From Pelagophyceae sp. CCMP2097 (lineage: Eukaryota > Sar > Pelagophyceae), in NCBI GenBank assembly GCA_026770575.1, contig MU657278.1:81245-145244 (forward strand): a stretch of DNA of 64,000 nt. The letters run 5' to 3'. The position numbers were made by a program, and so were the translations under genes. Positions 51,346 through 60,727 of the stretch are shown here, one piece after another; the first letter of the stretch is position 1, and every line of letters starts with the position of its first letter. The notes beneath the pieces are model-generated. The model did not search any database, was not told the origin of the DNA, and was given only the letters and a program-made list of their open reading frames with translations.

Positions 51346-53830
51346 GACCATGCAGGAGAATTTCCAACAAGCGACTTCCAACAAGGCCCCTTCTTCTCTT
51401 GGTCTGGCCCTCGAGGGGGCCCTTGGAGAAGGGTCGCTTTTTGGTAGCTACAAGGTCGAGGGCCGTCGAATATCAGAGGGTCGTATAGAGGGCGCTTGAA
51501 ATGGCCCGTCGTCGAGGTCCATCTAGAGTTCTCTGCAAGGCCATTGAGAGGCCAATGTCGATCCAACGGACCTTGCAGAGGGCCGTCTTCGCAACCGATC
51601 AGAGGGCCGTATAGAGGACCGTATCGAGGATCGTATCGAGGCCCCTCTGAAGATCTGTCGAAAAGTCCAGTATCCATTCAAGACCGTCTCGAGGACCTTG
51701 GAGGATCATCTGTCCGACCGTCTTGAGGACCGTCTGTAGAGGACCGTCTCTATAGGACGGCCTCTAGAGACCATCAATCGCCTCGAGCGTCGCATCGAGG
51801 GCCGTCTCTATAGGGCCGTCTGTAGAGGACCGTCTGTAGAGGGCCATCTCTCGAGGACCGTCTCGAGAAGACCGTTTACGGGGCCATTTAAAAAATCGTC
51901 TTGGTGATCCCCTCGAGTACAGTCTCTTGAGGGCCGTCGATCGAATGCCGTCTGTCGGACCGTCCGGACGGACCATCTCGAGGGCCGTCTCTCGAGGGCC
52001 GTCTCTCGAGGACCGTACAAAACACCGTCTCGAGAGGAATGCCTCTCAAGGCGGTCGAGGGGACGCCCTCTCGAGGGCCGTCTATCGGACCCTCTGTCGA
52101 ACCGTCCGTCATCGGGCCTTGTGTAGAGGGCCGTACAGAGGACCGTCTCTGGAGACCGTCGAGGGGATCGCCCCGAGGGTCGCCTTACGAGGGCCGTCTC
52201 GACGGACCCTCCTTAGAGGGCCGTCTCGTCGAGGGCCGTCTTCCGAGGACTGCCTCGAGCAACCCTGTATAGAGGGGAGTGCACGAGGAACCGCACATAG
52301 AGGGCCAGCCATCTCTCGAAATTCGTCGAGTGGACCGTCTCGACAGTCGCCCAGAGGGCCGTCTGGAGGACCGTCTGGAGAGAGCCGCGTCTCGAGGACC
52401 ATCTCGAGACGACCGTATAGGGAGCCGTCTAAGGGGCCGTCGAGAGAATCGCCTCGAAGGCCACCCAGAGGGCCGTCTATAGGACTGTCCAGAGGGCCGT
52501 CTGCAGAGGGGCCGTTCAGAAGACGATCCCTCGAGGCCGTCGAGGGGGTCGACTCGAGGGCCGTCCAGAGGGTCGTCAGTTGGGTCGTCTCTTGGGCCGT
52601 CTGGACGGACCGCCTCGTCGAGGGCCGGCTCTCGAAGGAGGTACAGAGGACCGTATCGTGAGGACTGTCTCGAGGACAGTATCGGGAACGTGGAGGGCCG
52701 TCTAGTGGACCGTCGAAGGGACCGTCTCCGGGACCCCTCGATGGCCGCCCGTTTGGCCGTCTCTAGAGGGGCGCCTCTATAGGGCCGCCTGTCGAGGGCC
52801 GTCTATCGAACCGTCTGGACGGAACGCCTGTCGGACCGTCCGTAGAAGGCCGGCCGTCTTCCGAGGACCGTCTCAAGGTCTACGGAGCCGTGCATAGGTG
52901 ACCGTGCATAGGCGACCGTGCAGAGAGGGCCGTCCATGTTGCCGTCTCTCGAGGGCCATCCCGTCGAGGGCCGTCTGTCGGACCGTAGGATCGTCTCGAG
53001 GGCCGTCTCGTCGAGGGCCATCTCGTCGAGGGCCGTACAGGGGGCCATCTCGAGAGGACGATTTCTCGAGACGGTCGAGGGGCCGCCTCGAGGGCCGTCT
53101 ATCGAGGGCCGCCTGTCGGACCGTCCGTTATCGGGCCTTGTGTAGAGGGCCGTCTCTCGAGAAGGCCGTATAGGAGACCGTCAAAGAGGCCGTCTGTCGA
53201 ACCGCGTCGAGGGCCGCCAGTCGGCCTATCGGGCCGTCTGGGGGGGGCGTCTGTATTTGGCAGTACCGACTTTGGTCCCAGGAGATGGTTTTTGGGGATG
53301 GACTCGAGGGCCGCTTCCCGAATGCCCTCTGTCCGACCGTCCCGAAGACCATTTTCGGATCTTCTCTCGAGCAATATCTCGAGAGTCGAATAGAGGACCG
53401 TCTGTCTGGCCCTCTCTCGGGCTGCCTTTTGGGCCGGGCCGTCTAAAAAGGACCGTCTCCTATCGGGCCGTCTCGAACAGGCCGTCCAGATGACCGCATC
53501 TCAAGGACGGTCCAGAGGACAGTCCAGAGGACAGTATCGGGGACAATGGGGGCCGTTGAGAATGCCGCATCGAGGGCCGTCTCTCGAGGGCCGTCTCTCG
53601 AGGGCCGACTCTTCGGACCTTCTCGAGGGCCGCCCATTCGGCCGTCTCAAGAGGGCCGTCTCTTCGGACCGTCCATAAGAGGCCGTATTTAGAAAGCCAT
53701 CTCTCTAGATCCGCCTCTTTAGGACTGTCTCGAGAAGACGGTCCAAGGGGCCATCTCGTGGAAGCCATGTAGTCTTGTTTCTTGAATCCCGCCTTTTTGA
53801 ATCCCGCCTGTTCGAATCCCGTCTGTTCGA
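51346..53830. repeat. 12-14-bp minisatellite array (reverse type)
   Basis: Units GAGGGCCGTCTCTC and GAGGACCGTCTC run from about 51700 to 53700. 51346-51700 is more diverged. The last part contains three AATCCCGCCTGTTCG-like units at about 53785-53830. Confidence 0.8.
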
Positions 53831-53843
53831 CCGTCTGGACGGA

Positions 53844-56800
53844 CTATCCCGAGGGCCGTCGCGTCTTCGGGCCGTACAGAGTGCCGTCTTCCGAAACCCC
53901 TCTCTCGGAAAGTCCCAGGAACCCGATGATACCTGCAATTCTCGGGCCGGCCGCCCACCAAACGACTCTACGAAAAAAACGCACCACTCCCTCTCGGCGT
54001 CACGTTTGCGCGGAGGACGGGCCGCGAATTGCGAATGATCGGCGTCGGGACGGCGTTGTGCGAGGCGAGAAGGAGCGCGTCCTCGAGGCGCAAGAGCGGT
54101 ACAACCGGCCTTTCTCCTCCGAGCGGTGAAAGCGCATCCTCGCCGTCCGCCGGCGCGGTTTCGAGCGGCGGGAGCGAGCAAAGGCCGGCTTGGGCGGTCG
54201 ACCGGGCTTGAAAGGCGGCTTTGAACGCCTTTTCGGCGACATTTTCTGCGAACTCGGCCGCGCATTTCAGCGCCGCGCTCGCCGCCTCGCCCGGCAAACG
54301 GAGGCGCCGCGCGTAAAGGCAGGACGGGTACTGGTCCGAGACCTAGAGGCGGAGAGGTGCAGAGGAGGGCACGTGGTCGATGTTTCGCGTTTTTCCGAGA
54401 GGGGCGCTCTTAGAAATTCGACGCACTGTCTGGTCGTGGTAGACCCAGTGGACGTAGCCCATGACTTGTAAATCGATGTCGGCCGCGGCGTGGAAGTGCG
54501 CCGACGAGTCGATGGTCGGGTTTTCTTCTAAAAGAGGCCGGAAGAGCTGAGGGTGGTCCGCCTCGACTCTCGCCAAAAGGGCCAAAATTGCACTTTGGAA
54601 TTCCGAGCCTTGAAAGATTCGGGAGAGGTCCCCGGCGGCGTTGGTCGGGAGGTACGGTGCAACTCGCGGGCTCTTGTCGGGAGGGGCCGGCGCAGCTTGT
54701 GGAGAGTCGACGAGGCGCTCGCGCATAGTCGAAAACGCCTCTTGCGCGCCTTCGACCGACGCGCCCGCTTGCAACGCCGCAAACCGCACCAGCTCGCGCG
54801 CCAGTCGCCGCGCCCAATACCTGGATTGGGGATTTTGATGAGCATGATGCAAAAAGGACCCTGAAGAGGAATTCGAATGCATCATCCCTCGAGGCCCCCT
54901 GGCCCTCTCGGCCCGCTTCCCCCTCTCGGCCCGCACCCCAGGCCGGTCTGCACTTGAGCGGTGCGTCAGAGACGGGCGTTGCACAGGGCGCGTCCCGGAC
55001 AAAGCCTTGGAGACGGCCCCGAAGACGGTCTCGCAGAGACGGTCTCGAAGAGACGGTCTCGCAGAGGCGGTCTCGAAGAGACGGTCCGAGAGGCGGCCCT
55101 CGAGATGGGCTCGAGACGGTCCGAAGAGATGGCCCTTCAGATGACTCTTAAGACGATCCTCGAGACGGCCCTCGAGACGGCCTCTCAGAGGCCTTGAAAC
55201 CATCTTGAGACGGTCCCGAAGACGGTCCCGAAGACGGTCTGAATCAACGGTCCTCCCTAAGGGTCTTGCAGACGACTCTTCAAAAAGATCCTCCGTCTCG
55301 AGAGGGTCCTCTTGACGGCCTCAACACGGCCTATGGTTTTGAAAACGGTTCTGGTGACGGCCCTCGAGACGGCCCCTTTAGACGGTCCGATAAGACTGCC
55401 TTCTCGGCGGTCTCTTGTGGGGATCGAGACGGCCGTATCGAGATGGCCTCAAAACGACCTTGAGGCGGTCCTGAAGACGGCCCTCCAGAGGACCCTCGAG
55501 ACGGCTTGGAGGCGGCTTGGAGAAAATCCTCGACGACGGTCCTCTCGAGGGTCTCTCGACAGGCCTCTTGGCGGCCCTCTCGAGACGGCCCCTTCTCGAC
55601 GGCCTCGGGGCGGTCCGAAGGGGCGGCTTGGAGGCCTCTTGAGGGTCCTCTTTTCCGGCTCTTTTCCGGCTCTCGAGACGGCCTGGAAGCGGTCCTCTGC
55701 ACGGTCTTCCTGACGGCCTCCGATTCGCTTTGCCTCGAAACAGTATTCGAGACGGCCCTCTGAGCCTTGCCGTGTGCCCTATTCGTGGTTCAGAGGGGTT
55801 TCGTCTTTTGAGAGACCCAACACGGCCCTTTTCCAGCCTGCGGTCCATTCTTTTCAGCGGCCCTTTTGGAAAGTGGATCCTCGAGACGCATTTGCTTTTC
55901 GATGGGCCTTCAAGGGGCTTTGAAAGGAGTTTATAAAAAGGGCCGGTACGAGAAGACTGATTTGGTTTTGGAGGCACCGGAAATCGGGCCGTCTTCGGGT
56001 CCCGGTCCATCTGTGGACCCTCTTGGATTTCGATTTCGAGAAGGGCCTTTGGAGGCCCCGAGAAGGGAAAGTGCGGCCCCGGACAGTGCCTCGAAAGGGC
56101 CGATGGCATTCGGCAGACCGTCGCCCGTCTTCGAAACTGCCGGGGCGACACAACTCTCAAATCAGCGACTTGTGGGATTTAACCACGCAACTTGGACTCT
56201 CCGGGATTCCAACCGGCGTTTCCCCCAAAGGCCCGATGCGGCCTCGAGGAGTCCATGTCGTCTTGTTTGGCCCGCATCGGACCGGCGGGGCCTTTCACCG
56301 GCCCTGGAAAGGGGCCCGCGCAGGGATTGTTTCGAGACTTTGGAATTCCGTCTCCGGACTGCCTCTGGCCCGTCCCTCGAGTCGCTTGGGGCCGCCTCTG
56401 GGCCCGCGTGGGACCTTTTATCCGGGGCCAAGAAGGGACGGCCAGAGGACGGGGCCAAGAAGGGGCCGTCGAGGAGCGACGTGGGACCGTCCAGAGGCCA
56501 CAGTGGACTTGGCGGACCGCCACGGGCCCTCTCGGACTGCTCGAATCGTACGGAACCGCGTTGGACCCGTCTCGACGTCGCCTCCGGGGCCGCGTCGGAG
56601 CTGCCGTCGGACAGCGGTGGTGCTCACGGGCGCAAGGGCCTTTCTCGCACGGGTCGAGGGACCGCAGAGGGACTCCGGACGGGGTCGTCTTGGCCGCTTG
56701 TGAGGCTGCCTTTGGAAGTGCTCCGGCCCCCGTCGGCTGGTAGGCCGCGTGGGACCGTGATAGACCGCCTCGGGTCGGTCTCCGGACTGGTCCGCGACCA

Positions 56801-59800
56801 TATAGGGGTCTGATCGAAATGCCCGGCTCCGACCGTCCTTGGGGCCTTCTCTGGGGCAGGGTCGGGGCCGGCGGACTGGGCGCCCGAGGCCGCGGCGGAC
56901 CGCCGAGCGGCCGTGGACGGCCGTCTCCAGGGCTGGCGAGTCCCGAATCAACCCGAATCAGCCCGAATCAACCCGAATCAACCCGAATCAGCCTAAAATG
57001 AGACCAACAAGGGTCGCAAAGGGACCGGAGGCGCGCCGTCGCGGTGGACCGTCTTCGGGTCCCATCCGGAGGACTGCCAATCGTACTGAGCCCTCGACAG
57101 ACGAGTGTAAAGGGGCCCCTGGTAAACAATAGGGACGTCGACAGGCTGCCTCCGGGAAATTGTCTTGGTGCTCTCGGACCGTCTTCGGGTTTGAACAGTC
57201 TTCGGGTTTGAATAGGGGCCGTAGACGGAGCCGCCGAGGAACAACCCCTCGGACCTCGGGGGCGCAAAGGAACCGGGAAAGGGTCTGTCGAGAGTCCATC
57301 ACTCTCTAAATGACGGCGCCGTTTTTTTCAAAGGGCCGGCTCGAGGCGCCGTCTGAAAGCGCCGTTTCCCGGTCTGCCTTGCTGGCGCTGGGCCGGAACA
57401 CTTTGGAACCAAAGTTCGAATTCGGTCCAACGGCTTTGTCGTAGGCCGCGGGAGAGAGCCGCGCCAGCGGGTCCGCAAACACCGCAGGCGCCGCGGCGCC
57501 GGCGCCGGCGGCGTCGCCGAAACAACCCTGGAGCGCCACCGCTCCAACGCGCGAAAACCCGCAGCGCTCGTAAAACCCGGCTGCGTTGTCCGTCGCCTAA
57601 AAGTGCGTCGGCTGTGGGCCCAAATTTGGGCGAGATCTGAAAAAGGTCCCTCTGACAACGTCCCTTCGATGGGGTCCCTGCGGCGGGGTCCCGCTGGCGC
57701 GTTACTCTAAAAGGCCCTCTGAAAAAAGGCCCTCTGAAAAAGGCCCTCTGAAAAGTCCCCTCTGAAAAAGTCCCCTCTGAAAAAGGCCCCAGTGAAACGG
57801 TCCCTCTGACACGGTCCCTTCGGCTAGAGTCCCCGACGTCCCCAGGACAAGGCCCCGTGGCGGGGTCCCTGTGACAGCGTCCCTCTGACGAGGGCCCGTG
57901 ACAGGGTCCCTGCGACGAGGGCCCCCGTGCAAAGTCCCCTTTCCGGTCCCTTTGACAAGGGCCCCTGACGGGGTTCCTGCGACGGGGTCCCTCTGACGAG
58001 GGCCCGTGACGGGGTCCCTGCGACGAGGGCTCCGTGGCAAGAGCCTGCAACGGGGTCCCTGTGTCAGGTCCCTCTGACAAAAGCCCGTGACGGGGTCCCT
58101 GCGACGGGGTCCCGATGACGCGTTAGAGCCCCTTTGAAAAAAGGCCCCTTTGACGAGGTCCCTCTGACAAAGGTCCCTTTGGCTAGAGTCCCCGTGACGA
58201 GGGCCGTGACGGGGTCCCTGTAACAGGGCCCCTCTGATGAGAGCCAGTGTCAATATGACACGTCGTCACCGTGAGGCGAGAGGGTTTGATTTAATATCCG
58301 TTAAAGTCTTACAAGGGCCCTTGGAAAATGCCCCAGTGACGGGGTCCCTTTGAATCGGTTCCTTCTGGCAAGAGTTCCAGAGCCGAGGTCCCCGTGACGG
58401 CGTCCCTTTGGCAGCGTCTCTCTGATGAGGGCCCGTGTCATGGTCCCTTCGACAGGGTCCTTCTGACAACGTCCCGTGACGGGGTCCCTGCGACAGGGTC
58501 CTTCTGATAAGGGTCAGTGTTGGGGTCACTGTGACAAGGGCCCCGTGACAAGGGCCCCGTGACAAGGTCTTTGGGAAGGTCCTCTCTGTTGAGGTCCCTA
58601 GGAATTCCTATCAGAGGAGGGCCCTCTAACAAAAGTTCCCTCTGGAAAGAGTTCCACAACCTACGTCCCCGTGACCAACGTCGTGACGGGGTCTGATGTG
58701 GCCCAGTCTCCCTTCGACAAGGGCCCAGTGTCGGGGCCCCTGTGACAGGGCCCCTATGACAGGGTCCTTCTGATGAGGGCCAGTGACGGGGTCCCTGTGA
58801 CGAGGTCCCAGTGACCAGGGTGGCACGGTCCTTGGGGGGGGCCTTTGAAGAGGTCCCTCTCAGACGAGGTCCCTCTGACGGGGTCCCTCTCGTAAGAGTT
58901 CCCTCTCGTAAGAGTTCCAGGATCAAGGGCCTCGTGATGGGGGGTCCTCGAGTGTCCTTGTGACGAGGTGGCAAAAGGCCCTTTGACGCGGGTCCCTCTG
59001 ACAAAGTCAAATTGATAAGGACCGTGCGTTTTTCGTGCCAATGTCCCCTTAAAAAGTTTCCCGGAACGACGTCGCAACGTCCCGGTGACGAGGTCCCTGC
59101 GACGGGGTCCCGTGGTCAGGTGCGGCAAGGTCGCTGTGACAAGGCCCCTTTGACAAGGCTCCCGTGACAGAGGTGACTTTGGGACCGTAGAGGGCCTCTT
59201 CGGGGCCGTAGAGGGCCGTAGAGGACCACGTAGCGTCGCAGAGGACCGCCCGGGACCGCAGAGGACCGGTACCGTCTGCGGACCGTCAAGGACCGCCCGG
59301 GACCGTAGAGGGCCGCAAAGGAACGGTACCGCCAGGGGACCGTAGAGGGCCGCAAAGGAACGGTACCGCCAGGGGACCGTAGAGGGCCGCAAAGGACCGG
59401 TACCGCCAAGGGACTGTGCCCAACGAGGGCCGCAGAGCGGGGCGTAGAGCGCCGCACCGTAGAGGACGGCACAGGGGACGACGTGTCCGTAAGGGACCGC
59501 GCGGGCCCGTACGGGGCCGCCGACGATGTCTCGGGAGCCGCCGACGATGTCTCGGGGAGGCGCCTTTAAAAGAAAGGCGCACAAACTTACGTGCACCACG
59601 ACAAAATCGTATTCATTCCCCGCCGCGAGCTCGTCGAGGACGACGTCCAGCAGGGCTTTGCCGCAGCCCAGCGCGCCGAGGAGCGAAATCTCGACGACGC
59701 GCGGCCACGAAACACCGGTTTCTGGGTCGCCGCTTCGGCGACACGCTTCAAGTTCCGCCGCTAAAGAAATTTTTGGCGCGCGATGCGTATTCGCCGGGCA

Positions 59801-60562
59801 CCCGTCCGTCGCGTGGAACCGGTGGTCGTCGGCGGTGACGCCGGCGGCCGGCGACCGGACCGTCCAGCGGAAGTACGGGGTGTGCGTTTTCCAGACCGTG
59901 TAGGCGATAAAGCCCTGCAACCATCCCTCTCTTGCCGTTTTAATCCCGTAGCCGCACAGCGGCGCATCACGGTCCAGGCGGTCGGCGAGGTACTCTAAAG
60001 TTAAAGGCTTTGCGTCAGGCGCGGTTGAAACGGACTGTTTAGTCACGGCCGCCGACTCCACCTCGGAAACGGCACCCGGTGCCGCGTCGCTACGCTTTGC
60101 GGCGCGCCAGGCGGCCTCGCCGCAGAGCTGGAGGAGCTCTGCGAGGTGGGTGTCTAAGGAAAGTTTGTCGAGCTGAACGAGGACTGACCCTTTTAAATCT
60201 CTGCAAGCTGCCGGGACCAATTCCATATCATAAACCGCATCCTCAAGAGGCGGCCGCAGCCGCCGCCGGCAAGTCGTGCGGTTGTCCAGCGCCGAGGGCG
60301 CGCGGTGCGGCGAATCGGCCTCGTCTTCCGCCTCGTCTTCCGCCTCGTCGTCGTCCGAGGCGTCCGAGGCGGCGTCGTCCGAGGCTGCGTTGGCGTCATC
60401 ATGGTCGGCGGCCGCGTCTGCGTCGTCGCCGGCGACGTCGGCGGCGTCGGCACCGGCGGCAGCGTCGGCACCGGCACCGGCGCCGGTCTCCGCCGAGCCG
60501 CCAACGGAACCCCCGCCGCTCACCCTCGGCCGCTTCTGCGGCGGCTCGTCGGCGCGCGGCAT
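53844..60562 (-). CDS. GNAT-type acetyltransferase gene spread over arrays
   Basis: Exon 1 (60562-59591, 324 codons) starts MPRADEPPQKRPRVSG, with an NLS-like PQKRPRV, then an acidic region (about 30-85). Its conserved part includes GYGIKTAREGWLQGF (204-218), PYFRW, WPRVVEISLLGALGCGK (286-302) and YDFVVVH (318-324), the beta4-alpha3-beta5 core of a GNAT fold. It ends at a perfect GTAAGT donor. Exon 2 (from 57596, after TTTTAG) resumes in phase with ATDNAAGFYERCGFSRVGA, the GNAT end. Further exons 54820-54427, 54342-53985 and 53932-53844 join in phase with each other. They read VMGYVHWVYHDQT + VSDQYPSCLYARRLRLP, a GY-x-HW...YPS-x2-xARRL pattern I associate with this family, and end at TAG. The exon 2 to exon 3 join is not resolved (phases differ; exon 2 otherwise stops at 57306), so 54820-53844 could be a separate gene. 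A nuclear role on histones or other proteins is inferred. Confidence 0.55.
54990..57300. repeat. Minisatellite array, diverging rightward
   Basis: 12-bp GACGGTCTCGAA/GACGGCCCTCGA units occupy 54990-55760. 55760-57300 is degenerate GGGACCG/GGCCG-rich sequence with recognisable units in places. 56943-56992 is five copies of a 10-mer (CGAATCAACC/CGAATCAGCC). Confidence 0.7.
57640..59140. repeat. 14-bp array, family B, inside an acetyltransferase intron
   Basis: GACGGGGTCCCTGC/GACGAGGTCCCTGT units lie between exon 1 (ends 59591) and exon 2 (starts 57596) of the GNAT gene. The AAAAAGGCCCCTCTG variant is repeated at 57710-57790. Confidence 0.85.
59180..59440. repeat. 37-bp tandem repeat next to the GNAT donor site
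   Basis: GGACCGTAGAGGGCCGCAAA plus GGAACGGTACCGCCAGG is repeated three times at about 59301-59411, with diverged units on both sides. It ends about 150 bp from the exon 1 donor. Confidence 0.85.
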
Positions 60563-60727
60563 CGCGGAACCCACCGGGCGGCGGAGGAGTGGCCGGCGGT
60601 CGACGCGAGAGTCCGAGTCACGAAGGCCGCGTCGCCGAACGGGGCTTTGGCGAGTGGACTTGAATAAGTCGGAAACTCGCCGCAACGCCGCGCGGCTGCG
60701 ACTCAGTGCGAGCCTGAGGGAGCCGGC
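60563..60727. promoter_or_regulatory. Divergent promoter, GNAT gene / RSH-TPR gene 3
   Basis: Only 165 bp separate the two start codons (60562 minus, 60728 plus). The interval is GC-rich with no TATA-like box. Shared regulation is possible but inferred only from geometry. Confidence 0.4.

Noticed and set aside
56943..56992. Telomere-like 10-mer repeat
   Set aside because: CGAATCAACC/CGAATCAGCC does not resemble known telomere repeats and has only five copies inside a longer degenerate array.
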